64,000 bases of DNA from Adiantum capillus-veneris (lineage: Eukaryota; Streptophyta; Polypodiopsida; Polypodiales; Pteridaceae). The notes under the pieces were generated by a model, which made no database searches, had not been told where the DNA came from, and saw only the letters and a list, made by a program, of their open reading frames with translations. The stretch is taken from NCBI GenBank assembly GCA_014529385.2, contig CM043947.1:102544811-102608810 (forward strand). Direction: 5' to 3'. Positions 22,661 to 34,414 of the stretch are shown here, in pieces (within the stretch, counting starts at the first letter, position 1; every line of letters starts with the position of its first letter). A program made the position numbers and the translations under genes.

Positions 22661-24610
22661 TACAAAACAACACACATAGAAAATTGGAAATGCGACTCCC
22701 AATGTAAGTGCATCTAGCTCATCATTTTGGTGCAATCATATGTTCTTGCATTACCATTAGAAGCATCTGTAGAAGCACTACAAAGTCAAAATCTGCATGA
22801 AGATGAACGAGCACCTAAGTAGCTCAAATTTATCCTTTGAACAACAAATACCTCCATGAGCTTGTTCAAGGTCAAAAAGACTGTTAGGTTTTCAAATGAT
22901 TCTGCATCCACTGCCACTAGTGTGCAATCATTCACGAGTCTAAGGGACACCTCAAAGATAATGATGTTAGCATTGTATGGTACACATAATTTATATGCAC
23001 ATTATGTAGATTGAGAAGGGAAACTGTAAAAAAAAGGATCGACCAGTGTTCAAAAGACCCACATACCAACTTATAGATTTGTGCCTAGTGATAGATAAAA
23101 AATGATTTTTTATTTATGAAGAAAGAATCTATTACATCCCATCTTCTCCAGAGCTGAATGATACTACCCAAGTGAACCCAGAAATCTATTCAGAGCCAAA
23201 CTCTCCTCCATCAAAAGTCAAGCTTCGACATTATGACCAAACGAGCATATACTTTGACCAAAACAACCGTAGATATAGACAAGAGTCTAAAATCTATGAT
23301 TCCTTGGGTCCTGAAACCACAACAACTCATATCATAGGAGACCCATCGGGTAGAGAATAATAGGGCAAAGATGATGCTATCTGCAACTTGACTTGGGGAA
23401 TTATCTGTCATGTTTCACGAAGATAAATAGGAAACTATGAAGAAGGTTGACAGATGCCAAAAATCAATAGTACTATCCACAGTGTGCCTTCACAGTCCCA
23501 AAAGGTGAGATCAAACCAAAGCCAAACCTTCTTGAGGCTAGCTCATGGAGAAACCTTTAGTGATCACCTAGGAAGGGGGGAGCTACAAATCTAGTAAGCT
23601 CAAATCTTGTACCAGGAAATGCTACACCAATTAGAAGCCGTAGAACTTCTAGCCAACAAAACCCTTTAAAGAAGAAACCATTGAAAGATCATATGCTTGT
23701 TGGAAGTTTCCAGTTGACCGAGATCACATCAGAGTCTACAAATAAATTCCTATATGAAGATCATCAAGGACAACGCTTTTAGTTGATCTCTGTAAGTCAA
23801 AGTCAAAAGCCGACAAATCACATAGTGTTCCAGTAGTTACATGTGACCCAAGCTCACATATGCATATGGAAACAAATACCAACAAATTCATGACCTTTTA
23901 CAAACCCCTACGGATGCTAACCCTAAAGTCAAAGACTATCTTAAGATGATGCAAAGCATCAAGCTACAAGAACAGGTGATAGATAGGTCAAAATCAATGG
24001 TAGCTAAAGCTCAAAAGACTACACAAAGGTCTCCCCCAAAATCTCCTCCGAAGAGACAGATTCCTCCAAAAAGTATAATGGATCTTTTAAGATCAAAACT
24101 TACCCATATGCAGGAGGGAGATAATGCTCAAAAATTACAAGCAAAAGGTGCGGTATTGCAGCCAACCGAGTCAACATTGACTGAAGCAAATGGTCAAAGA
24201 AAAGAAGATGCTGAAAAAATTCAATCCAAGGACACCACCACAACAAAACTAGTCAATTCAAAAAGAAATACTGAGAAGATCAAGTGCAACATCACTGGTG
24301 AACATGAAGAGAAACTGTCAAGTGAAGTAAAGCTAAATTTGTAGCTAGACAAGAATCTCATGTCATTTTGCACTTGGAAAAAATGTGGGCAACCACATTT
24401 GGAAGATGCCCCTGAATTTGCTAGTATATCTGGAAACAAATGAGAAAATGCTGGGGAATCGTTTCCACCACCATTCAAGTAGATTCACATGCCCTTGTAG
24501 CTTAGTTTAATGTGATGACAATAAAAGATGTACCAGACGGTAGAATATTGGGAATGCCACTAGCCCAAAAATTTCTAGAACCACGGAGTTCAAACAAGAT
24601 GCATCTCAAC
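22661..24610 (+). mobile_element. Gypsy gag-pol linker region; protease and RT core not recognised
   Basis: Short plus-strand frames (23172-23360, and 23946-24344 with a Lys/Pro-rich composition) lie between the gag-like and RNase H-like parts. I find neither a protease DSG motif nor the reverse transcriptase YxDD box, and the RNase H domain begins almost directly after 24600. The RT core therefore appears to have been deleted. Confidence 0.4.
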
Positions 24611-25570
24611 CTGTAATAACACTTCCGGATCTCTCAAAGCCATTTGAGGTCCAATGTGACGCTTGTGGTGATTGTCTTGGAGCTATTTTGCTCCAAGAAG
24701 GGCATGCCATAGCCTATGAAAGTCAAAGGCTCGACCCTATTGAGCAAGCTCTAGGCATATATGAGAAGGAACTCTTAGCAGTTCTACATGCTCTAGACTC
24801 GTGGAAGCACTATTTATTGGAAATTCAAAGGCTCGACGCTATTGAGCAAGCTCTAGGCATATATGAGAAGGAACTCTTAGCAGTTCTACATGCTCTAGAC
24901 TCGTGGAAGTACTATTTATTGGGAACTCCTTTCATTAGGAAGAGGATGGGGTCCAAGAGGGCCTCTTTATTTTCCATGAGCTTATGGAAGTGATTAACAT
25001 TTTGACAAATAGGTGTATGCAATGTATGCAAGAATGGTGGGTGTGTAAGAGTGGTCAAAGGATGCACTTTTCCCCCCCAAGAAGGAGGTGGACAATTTTA
25101 TGATTTTCGGCCTTCCATAACTCCAACATATGATCTCCAATTTATGCGAAGATTATAGATCTACAATCGATGCCTCAAGCTCTTTTCATAGATATGCTAC
25201 ATGATATGGTTTTACTTGCTAGATTTTAAATTCAATTTTGGGGAGGAAATTGAAATTCAAATAAACTAGCCACTTGGCCTGTTTGAATTCAAAAGTTGTC
25301 CTTTGATTACTTTCTTAATACTAAAGGTTTGACTTCCTTAAACTACCAAATAAAGAGGCCCTCCTAGACCCCATTCTCTTCCTAATGTCATCCTGCGAAC
25401 GGATCACCAAAGCCTTAAGTACTTCATGATGCAGAACAAGCTCTCCAACAAACAGATGAGGTGGGCAAATTTCCTTTTGCAATTTCATTTTCATATTGCT
25501 CACATTGCTTGCAAGCACAATCAAGTAGCCGATCGCACTCTCAAAATGACCGAGAGTGAATGCAGTATCC
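24611..25570 (+). pseudogene. Gypsy RNase H domain, duplicated and interrupted
   Basis: Reads PFEVQCDACGDCLGAILLQ (DASxxxxGAVL-type RNase H start), AIAYESQRL and EKELLAVLHALDSWKHYLL, then resumes at about 25390 with RTDHQSLKYFM, MRWANFLLQF and HNQVADRTLK. A 102-bp segment (24723-24824) is repeated in frame at 24825-24926, giving a second EKELLAVLHALDSW. The domain is split by an inverted-repeat insertion at 24933-25387. A further direct repeat of about 40 bp occurs at 25544-25625. RNase H would degrade the RNA template strand during reverse transcription. This copy is inactive. Confidence 0.85.
24933..25387. mobile_element. Inverted-repeat (MITE-like) insertion inside RNase H
   Basis: The ends (24933-24972 and 25348-25387) are inverted copies of about 40 bp with about four mismatches by eye (CATTAGGAAGAG..ATGGGG.. 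and the inverse). Weaker similarity continues inward. Removing the insert rejoins the RNase H frame (GTPFI | LRTDHQSL). Flanking TCAT-like bases could be a short target duplication, but the exact edge is ambiguous, so the superfamily is not assigned. The interior has no coding frame. Confidence 0.7.
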
Positions 25571-25675
25571 ATAGAAACTCACAATGACCGAGAGTGAATG
25601 TACGGTATCCATAGAAACTCACAATGACCGATCTTCTATGATAGATGAGTATGCTATTGATCCCGATTTAGAGAT

Positions 25676-26661
25676 GTGATTTCAGTCCTAGCACTACGGA
25701 AGAAGGAAGAACCATTTACCCTACAAGATAATTATCTTCTCTATGGTAATAGACTATGCGTTACTAACTCTACTTTCTCACTACAGGAGAACGTAATGTA
25801 TGAATCTCATGCTCCTCCTTATGCGGGGCATAGAGGGATTCAATTTACCCTAAAAGGGATAGAAACATATTTGTATTGGTCTGCCATGAAAGAAAACATA
25901 CAAGAGTATGTTTCAAAATGTGTGATATGTCAAAAGACGAAGTTTGATAGAGGGAAGCAACCTGGATTGATTCAACCTTTGCTAATCCCTAATTCACCAT
26001 GGGAGAGCATATCCATGAATTGCCCAAGTCTATCCATGGGAATATAGGAATATGGACAATAGTAGACATGTTTAGCAAACAAGTGCATTTCATATCTGTC
26101 AAAAAGACTATCAAGGCCCATCAAATGGAAACCCTCTTTATATCACAAATCTTCAAATACCATGGATTTCCAATGTCTATAGTGTCGGATAAAGATCCTA
26201 GAATGACCATTAAGTTTTGGAAGGGTCTCTTTGAGAATTTAGGTACAAGGCTAAACTTCTCTTCGACATATCATCCCCAAACGGATGGCCAAAGTGAAAT
26301 AGATAACCTAACCATTCTTGATCTACTAAAAGATTATGTCACAAAAGTAGATCAAAAGTCCCAATGGGAGAAGTACTTACCCTTAGTGGAGTATGCCTAT
26401 GATAACACCGTACATACTTCCACAGAAAAAGCACCTTTTGAGGTGATAGAGGGAAGTTCAAAAAGTCCCCTGCTACTCAAGGTACATGGGAAGATCTTTG
26501 CTACAAATGAATATAGCCAAGACCTACAAGAATCTTTTGAAAAGATTAAGGATGCTGTATCCATCTCTCAGCAAAGGCAAGAGGCTGATGTTGATCAGGA
26601 CATAAAAGCCCTAGCCTTTAAAAAAAATAATTCGGTCTTGCTTAAGTTTCCCAAGGCTTGA
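25676..26661 (+). pseudogene. Gypsy integrase (zinc-binding and DDE core), frameshifted
   Basis: The first frame (25676-26047) has the HHCC-like part (HRGIQFTL, YWSAMKENIQEYV, CVICQKTKFD) and the PNSPWESIS linker. A frameshift near 26040 moves to the second frame (25999-26661), which carries the DDE core: D in WTIVDMFSK, D in SDKDPRM, and E in QTDGQSEIDN. LPLVEYAYDNTVHTSTEKAPFE follows in the standard order. The enzyme would insert the cDNA into the genome. The frameshift and later stops make it non-functional. It lies directly downstream of RNase H. Confidence 0.88.
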
Positions 26662-26766
26662 TTAAGGCACACAACATGCAAGAATCCTACGGGACACCAA
26701 AAGTACTATGCTAAGTTAGCAAAAAGGTACTATGGTCCCTTTTAGATTCTTAGGCCAATCAATGAG

Positions 26767-27142
26767 ATGGTCTATCAACTCAAGTTGCCCAGCCATTGGC
26801 TCATACACAATGCTTTCCACGTGAGCCTACTAAAACCTTACAAAAGAGAGCCACCTCAAGAAGCAATTATTGAAGACCCACCGAAGATAGAGGACCAAGA
26901 AGAGATGCTGCAGTCCGAATCCATTCTCCGACCCGAAATCAAGGTATTGAAGACCCACCGAAGATAGAGGACCAAGAAGAGATGCTGCAGTCCGAATCCA
27001 TTCTCCGACCTGAAATCAAGGTATTACAAGGCGGCAAGACTATCCGACGATATCTTATCAAGTTTAAAAAATATCCTTTTGAAGATGTTAGATGTACGAA
27101 AGGCATACAATTAAAGGATAACCTAAACCTTGTCAATGCTTA
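26767..27142 (+). pseudogene. Integrase C-terminus with chromodomain
   Basis: YQLKLPSHWLIHNAFHVSLLKPY is the conserved end of chromovirus integrases. It is followed by a degenerate chromodomain (ESILRPEIKVL, then GGKTIRRYLIKFKKYPFED). A 77-bp direct duplication (26871-26947 and 26948-27024) repeats the linker and the chromodomain start and, not being a multiple of three, breaks the frame. Chromodomains direct such elements to particular chromatin. This identifies the element as a chromovirus-type Ty3/gypsy. Confidence 0.82.
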
Positions 27143-27500
27143 GAATGATTCCCTAGAGTAAGAAAATGTAAATATGTTTTAATGAACAAAGTTTTTGTCT
27201 TATAAGACTCTCTTTTTATTTATCATGCGCACATGTTAATACGTATGCATGCTTAGGATCATGTTTGTGGGGACGACGTCTTCCAAACACCAAGTAGAGT
27301 TTGTCACTCTACTATGGAAGATTGATACGGAATTATGTGCAAACATGCTTGTGGCAGATAAGGCTCTCAAGCACCAAATGGACTAGTCATCCATTCTGAA
27401 ACGATGTCGTAGGGTAAAATAGGGATCCTCTACCCGCTAGTAAATGGACAAATGACTAGGCTTTATCTTCTCTACCTCATAGTCGAGGACGACTATGATT

Positions 27501-27515
27501 TCAAGAGAGAGGTAA
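27501..27515 (+). other. Polypurine tract of the chromodomain gypsy
   Basis: TCAAGAGAGAGGTAA directly precedes the LTR start TGTCATAA. The preceding GTCGAGGACGAC motif (27481-27492) is common just before the 3' LTR of plant chromoviruses. Confidence 0.65.
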
Positions 27516-27720
27516 TGTCATAAAACTAATATCTAATTCTCCCAAATGATTTTCTCATATTAAATTGATCATTTAATATGCGAAAGTACCAGGGGAGTAA
27601 AAGCTATAATATTGGTAAGGCTGCCAGACCGATCTCTGCAAGGATCCAAAGGAGGAAAAATAGGGATCCAAAGGGGGACAATCTACAAAAGAGAAATGTG
27701 CTTCAATGGGGCTTAAAAGA
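27516..27720 (+). mobile_element. 3' LTR start of the chromodomain gypsy
   Basis: Starts TGTCATAA after the purine tract and matches the inverted fragment at 7360-7554 for about 190 bp. The LTR probably continues further (perhaps past the CA microsatellite), but its end is not defined. The 5' LTR was not found upstream. Confidence 0.6.
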
Positions 27721-27887
27721 CCTAAGGTTCAGCTCCATTAAGACTTCCATAGGCTAAGGTTCCTAATTTTAATTCAATTGTTTAAAGGCCAAAGTAGGGG
27801 AAAATTGGATGGTCATGGGAAGACTAAAAAGTCTTCCCACATCCTTAGGAAGGAGGGGGCAAGCCCTTAGAGTAGGGGATGAGAGAG

Positions 27888-27889
<2 letters not shown>

Positions 27890-27977
<88 letters not shown>
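27890..27977 (+). repeat. (CA)n microsatellite, about 88 bp
   Basis: An uninterrupted CA run. Confidence 0.97.
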
Positions 27978-27979
<2 letters not shown>

Positions 27980-28960
27980 CAAATCTCCCTCTTTACACAA
28001 AGGGAATACTGGACACATGTGAGGCTCCTAGGCCAGTTGCCCCCAATCTCCCCTCAAATCCTATTCGATGGCCCATCGAGGTGTACCAATGAGAATTAGG
28101 CTAGAGTAAATTTAGGCTAATCAAATTTAAAAATGCTTGATAAAAGAACCACTAGAAATTAATCCCCCTAGAAGACTAATTGATAGTCTACCAAGGGGTC
28201 CAATGAGCATCCACAACAGCCTAATGGCTTGCCCGATTCTTATTGGCCAGAAAACTAAGAGGTCCAGTGAGAGTTTAATTGAATTATTTAATTACCTAAA
28301 GCTCTCACAAAAGGGGAAAGGGGGACATATGTCAAAAGGATATCAATTATGCTTCTAATTTGTCATTGGCTAAGCTTTGCAGGAGCCAATAGGATTCCAG
28401 TACTAGTAAATAGAAAGAAGGGTCAACCAAGATGAGAGAGAAGGCTGAATTTTAGTCTATCTTTATGCTACAGACACACACACACACATACACACACACA
28501 CACACATACACACACAATAAACTGAAAAAGCCCTCATGTACAAAAATACATCACGCACATGCACACATACCCATGTTCTATAGAGAGTGAGTTAGACCAT
28601 CACCAATTTTTATACTATTATTGTATCAATAAATTTTAAACTTATATCAATTTATTTGATTCACAAAAAATGGTGAGAGTATGATTTGCACATGTATACA
28701 CACACACAAAAAATGGTGAGAGTATGATTTGCACATGTATATACACACACACACACACACACTAGGTTTTGATGTTTTATAAAGCTCTAGTATATTTAAA
28801 TTAATAATTAAAAAAAAAACATACACACACACACACACGCTCACTCTCAAAGTTAGAAGATCCCTCCTCCCCCCCCTTTTTTTAGTGGGTATCTTATTAT
28901 TATTTGCTTAAAATGTTTTTTGGGTGTGACTCTCACCCAACCCTCAAATTTGAATGGTGG
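27978..28960. other. No gene recognised
   Basis: AT-rich sequence around CA microsatellites. Frames are short and without motifs. Confidence 0.5.
28470..28845 (+). repeat. Cluster of (CA)n runs and a short tandem duplication
   Basis: CA runs lie at about 28472-28517, 28742-28763 and 28821-28839. A 38-bp unit AAAATGGTGAGAGTATGATT.. occurs twice in tandem at about 28667-28745, each ending in a CA run. Confidence 0.85.
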
Positions 28961-29220
28961 CCCTAGTTTGCATTTTGAAGGCTCATTAAAACTACCTTTT
29001 CACTAGATGCACAAAAAAGAAAGTCATATAAGTGCAAGGCCGGGAGAAAGCCCTAGTTTGCATTTTGAAGGCTCATTAAAACTACCTTTTCACTAGATGC
29101 ACAAAAAAGAAAGTCATATAAGTGCAAGGCCGCCCTAGTTTGCATTTTGAAGGCTCATTAAAACTACCTTTTCACTAGATGCACAAAAAAGAAAGTCATA
29201 TAAGTGCAAGGCCAGGAGAA
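28961..29220 (+). repeat. Three tandem copies of an 82-90 bp unit
   Basis: Units start with CCCTAGTTTGCATTTTGAAG at 28961, 29051 and 29133 and end with AAGTGCAAGGCC. They are nearly identical, differing mainly by presence of a GGGAGAAAG tail, so the duplication is recent. Confidence 0.95.
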
Positions 29221-30300
29221 AGCTCTCAATTTATTTCTATACAAATTGGAAGGGTACAAATAGGATATCCAAATACTTTTTTGAAAATCTTTCACTTGTT
29301 TTAAAATGTAGTGGCTGCATTGACAAGGAAACATGTAGGACCATCACCTATACTTTTTCTTTTCAAACAAAGACAAAAGATGGTAAAATACTTTCCCTAC
29401 CCTCTAAAAACTTCTCCCACTAGCTCTCATGCACACCAAACAAAAGAAGTTTTGGACACACACACACACACACACACACATACACACAGACACCCAACTC
29501 TCTCCTAGGCATTGATTTTTAAATAAAAGGGTATTGCTAAAAGAGGAGGAAATGGATTGCAGCTTTGTTGTCTTTTATCATTCTCTCTCCTTCTCACATG
29601 TACACACACACACACTCTTACAATATTGTCTCTATGCAAAACAAAAATTGGTGTATCTAATAATAGGTCACTCTACTCTTCAAGAGATTGAGGACATATG
29701 AGGATAAAAGGAGAAGAAGAGTGATTGCTGCCTACCAAGAGAGCCTTGAGTATACACAAGCTTGAGTTGTACTACACAGTAGAGCTTGAAAGACTATTTG
29801 CTTACTTTCAATTTAGCATAATTCTATGATAGCTATATATGTTGAGAAGCCAATCAAAGTATAAATTGTACCCCCTTGACAGCTCGTATGACATGTAGCC
29901 CTTAGGGACTGTTCCCCTAGTCCAAATGATGGATTGGCCACCCTAACCCGGCTGGAATGACTCACCTTAAGAGTCGGATTGCCTCCACCTACGGGGGTTG
30001 GGTGTGTGTGTTGTAATTTCAAAGTTATACTCTCTCAGAAAAAAAAGAAAAAGAAAAAAAAGAAAAAAAAGAAAAAATTGTAGCACTATATCAATCATCA
30101 AGGTACCCTTGGACATCACAGTCTTGGAGGTGATTTGCAACATGACATTACTTCTTGCCACACCTTTACAGGTGTTGTTTAATTCATCGTTTTGTCATCA
30201 ATTTTAAATATGGTGAAGAAATTGTTGCAATTTTTGTACAAATGTTTTCATATGTATTCACACACCCATAGGTACATACATGCGTGTGCATGTATGTGTG
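29221..30300. other. No gene recognised; CA runs and AT-rich sequence
   Basis: A CA run lies at 29457-29481 and an AAAAAG-rich run at about 30040-30075. No supported coding frame. Confidence 0.5.
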
Positions 30301-30310
30301 CATGCACACT

Positions 30311-30315
<5 letters not shown>

Positions 30316-30388
<73 letters not shown>
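30316..30388 (+). repeat. (CA)n microsatellite, about 73 bp
   Basis: An uninterrupted CA run flanked by alternating purine-pyrimidine GTGTGCATG/TGCGCGCA sequence, a Z-DNA-prone context. Confidence 0.97.
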
Positions 30389-30392
<4 letters not shown>

Positions 30393-30863
30393 CAAATCAA
30401 AACACACCCTCACTTGAAAATACACTATACCTACAAAAATGCATGCACATGTATAAAATCCTGTGCGCATGTGCGTTCGTATGTGCACGTGTGCACACAC
30501 AATCACTCATTCAAATGTAAGTAACCAAAGCTAGAGATTATAACAAAATATACTTCTAATCGACATGTGTGCGTGCGTGCGTGCACACACACACACACAC
30601 AAACAAACACACAGTAAGAAATTTTGACATAGTGTATATGTATATTGGTTTATTTGTTACATCCATACAATGAAATGTAGGGTTTTGTGATAAATACAAT
30701 AGGGGATTATATACTACAAACTTGGTGATGGTTTTAAATCTATAAGTTTCATGGACACATCCTCTACATTTATAGATACATGCATATTCACAATAATATT
30801 TTTGTTGTGAATTCAATGTCTTGAGGAAGATGTTCTCAACTTGTGTGATTACAAAATAAGAGA

Positions 30864-30916
30864 TTGTTGGGAGTTAAAACTCATTTCTATCAAATGGTAA
30901 TTATTTTTTTCTTTCT

Positions 30917-30950
<34 letters not shown>

Positions 30951-31330
30951 GAATAATTTACCTCATTATTGGAGAATGCAAGATGCTACGCATTGCTAGA
31001 TGTGACAACTATAACACGTGGATGGGGGGCGCTTTACACTTGTCACCCATTCAATACATGATTAATTCTAACTATGTGTTGTCTGGTTGGTTGGCAGGTG
31101 AGTCTCTCATCCCTTAGCTAGGAATGCTTGTGGCAGAAAGCATCTCCTACAAAATCCAATTTCTTTGTGAATTTATCTTTGTAAAGCTGATTAATGCTAT
31201 GTTCTTTTGTAATTTATGATCATAAAGATAATTTATTTTGTATTGGAAATTTAATCTAAATTTCACTTAAGCATATGATTCCAATTGTGGTTAGGATTAA
31301 AACATAAAACACACACAGTTATATAAATCA
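30864..31330 (+). mobile_element. Possible copia LTR start
   Basis: AAAATAAGAGAT followed by TGTTGGGAG at 30864 resembles the copia polypurine tract and LTR junction. There is no matching copy or coding domain, so this is weak. A (CT)n run lies inside at 30919-30948. Confidence 0.2.
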
Positions 31331-31332
31331 TA

Positions 31333-31349
31333 CCCCCCCCCCCCCCCCC
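31333..31349 (+). repeat. Poly-C tract, 17 bp
   Basis: An uninterrupted C run. Confidence 0.95.
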
Positions 31350-34300
31350 TCTCCCTTTTTGGGTTGCTCTAGCCCGGATCTTGCTGGGTCACTTTAATGA
31401 TAAAACACTCAAATTATACCATTTCCTGCTATGACCATGGGACCTAGCCCTTGAATAAAAATTGGTATTCATAACTCTTGGAGAGGCGAGTGTGGTCATT
31501 GGTCTCTTCCCTCATGACGCTGTGAAGGCGGCCTCTCCTCCCTGGATTTGGATCTCCCCATTCATGGGGATCTACGTGCCATTCTGTGCAACCACACACT
31601 CACAAGGGAGTGTGGCCCAACTCACTCATGATCCCAACACAGAGGACGTGCATACCGTCCTGCTCCTGCTATATAAACAGGTGAGGGTGCATCTTTGCCC
31701 CTCACTTAGCCAGTGTAGTTCTGTTGTGTTTTTCTAAGAGGTCTTACTGCCTGCTTCACAAAAAAGAGATATGGAGCTCACCACACAGGTGACTCAGGTT
31801 TCTCTCTACCTTAGCCTGCTTCATTACTGGCTTTATTGGTTTTTTTGCACTGTATGCTTTCGTATGACATTGTAAAATTAACATTAGAATGTTTTAGCAA
31901 AGGGAAGGTTATTCTACCTTGGGCTTATTCTGCATTCTTTCATAATAGGCTTTGTACATAGGTCGAGGATTGTCGCATTTCACGCTGTATACAGCTGATA
32001 TTTTGTTTGTATCATTAGGCTTAGCCTGGAAACTATGGGTAAATTATGCCTTCTTCTGCTATGTGTTGACAAGGTAAGGTAAAACATTATGTATTATGAT
32101 ATAATGGCAGGTGTTCTCACCTTAAACAATTTCTGCGTGCGTTTATGGTAGGACTTACAGCCGTCAGGGTCTGCGGGTTTTTTATACTGTGTATAGCTGG
32201 CACTTCTATTGCCCTGGAAGGATAGGTTCTATCAATATGGGTAAAGATTGGTAGGGATGATTTGGCATACATTGGAAAAAGTGATAAATGGGGTTCTATT
32301 TTTTGCTTGCTCAAAACCGGAATTCACTTACTGTTTTCTTTGAAGAGAAGGGGTTTTCTTTCCCCGGGTGCTAACCAGGAGTGGTTTAAAAAAAAAAGAA
32401 GGGGGGGGGTGGGGGGGGGGGGGGGTTATGGTTTGGTAATTGGATTGGTAAGCATGGATGAAGGCTCACTGATGGCATACAAGCCTATTAAACTCATCGT
32501 TTTGGTTTTTAAAGGAGTACTGTTACTTGTTTTTTTTGGGTGCTAAACAGTACTGTATGAGTTCACTTGCTTTATTGAGGTAACTGTTTAGAGAGGGTAT
32601 GGTTAGGGATTGGATGTATCCACTAGTCATTTGGTAAAAGATACAAACTGGAAAAACTCATCATTTTGGATCTTTATATAAGGAGTACAGGATTGGCGTT
32701 ATACGCATTATGTGCAGGGTTGTTTGGGTAGGCTGCATACGTTTGCTGTATAAAATCTGGTTTTAGGGTTGTCTATTAATTCTATCGCATTCACTAAACA
32801 GTTATACAATTTTGTATAAGTACTCCTTAACCTGTCACACCCGTTGCTTTGTAACTTACCCTGTTTTATCTTGCTTAAAGTGCCTTGACCTAGTTAATGT
32901 AAGTATACACTATGGGATTATTAATTTTTCAACTATATTCTGCTGCATATCATGTACCCCTTGGTTTGGAATAAGGAGGATACGGTACTGGATATCTTCT
33001 TGCATAATAACAGATGCCATCTGTATGGTTTTCGGAGACTTGGTCTGCTGGCTACATACGGATTTTGAATTACTTGGTTACTTCAAGGGCTCCTTGCCAC
33101 TTAAAAGAGATGAGAGATGTATCTAATAAAAGTCATACATGCCATAGGATTTTTCTAATTCCATATACCATGATGAACATTTAACTTAATTGATCTAAAA
33201 ACAAAACATAAACTAGCGTATTATTTTTTGGGCTAAAAGAAGTCTTTTTTGAGCTTCGGATAAAATTCATTAAAACTTGAAAGAATTATTGATAGGGGAC
33301 TATGACACTTGGATTAGAAGGGGTGGTGGCCTTCTAATCAGAATGATATTTTTTTTAGCTAATAAAAGAAAAAAGAAGAACATTTCACTTAGCTTGTTAG
33401 AATGAAAAAAATTTATAAGATGGACATGGATAACAACTGGTATGGTCCATTGATACCTGTAAAACACATCCAAGGCTAACTGAATTGTTGTCTTGTTTGG
33501 ATGGATGAAGGTAAGGAATCTATCTTCTCTTGGAAGATTTTTTTACTTTGGCAAGCTACCCTACTCTAGATAAAACACTCACAGATGACTTGGGAAGTTT
33601 TTTTACTTTCTACATACTGACAGTGATCTCTTTCCTACAAACATTGTACGTAAATGATTCTAATACTGAGTTGTTTTTGTACATATCTATTCTTTGTTCC
33701 ATTGCCAACTGTCTTTTGAATGTAAAAATTCAATTATTTCTTATTATCTAAGATTTAATAGCTACAAAGACACACACAACTCATGTGTGCAAGAAGAACT
33801 CCATCTCCTTCTCCAAGCATTGAGAAGTGGAGGCCTACACCAACAACTCTTGGCTATGGAATGCAAATCCAACCAAGAGCCAAGCTTCAATGGCATGCTC
33901 ATCTCCCCTAACATGCTAATTACTAAGCTAAGCTAAGCTATTAGAGTGATTATGTTTGGAGAATACTTCTTTCTTGTGTCTTCTTCCTCTCAATCTATCC
34001 TCATTCCTTCTAGCTCTCACCATTTTTGAAGGTGTGTGAGGTCTTGAGACTGAGGCTAGGGATACTAGGTGTGTTTTTCAAGCATAACTTGTTGCATGAA
34101 GCTTCCATCTTCATTGCACCAACTAGTTTTGTTAAGGAACACAAAGATTGTATTGTACAAAAGTCTCCTTTGATGGGAGAAGCTATAATACAAAGCCTTT
34201 ACGGAGGGGAGACCTAGCTACATATAAATCCGGTCCACTTATTCTATTTATCTCTCTTTTCAAGTATTTTCAATGCCAAATTAGCTAGGTGTAAATTTCT

Positions 34301-34410
34301 ATGCTGATTTCTCAAATTAAGTACTCTCTCTATGCTCATTAGGATCTTGTTGTTAATGAAATTCTCACCATGTTATCAATTTTTGCTACACACAAGTTAC
34401 TAGTGTATTA
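31350..34410. other. No gene recognised; possible promoter at 31669
   Basis: A CTATATAAAC box at 31669-31678 follows a GC-richer stretch, as in an LTR or gene promoter, but no downstream coding frame can be assigned. A poly-G tract (32401-32425, one T interruption) lies inside. Frames such as 32812-33126 have no recognisable motif. 33.1-34.4 kb is AT-rich with nothing identified. Confidence 0.45.
32401..32425 (+). repeat. Poly-G tract, 25 bp with one T
   Basis: Nine G, one T, then fifteen G. Confidence 0.95.
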
Positions 34411-34414
34411 AATG

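Noticed and set aside
31333-32425. Poly-C at 31333 and poly-G at 32401 as ends of one inverted-repeat element
   Set aside because: Beyond the homopolymers the flanks do not match as inverted repeats.
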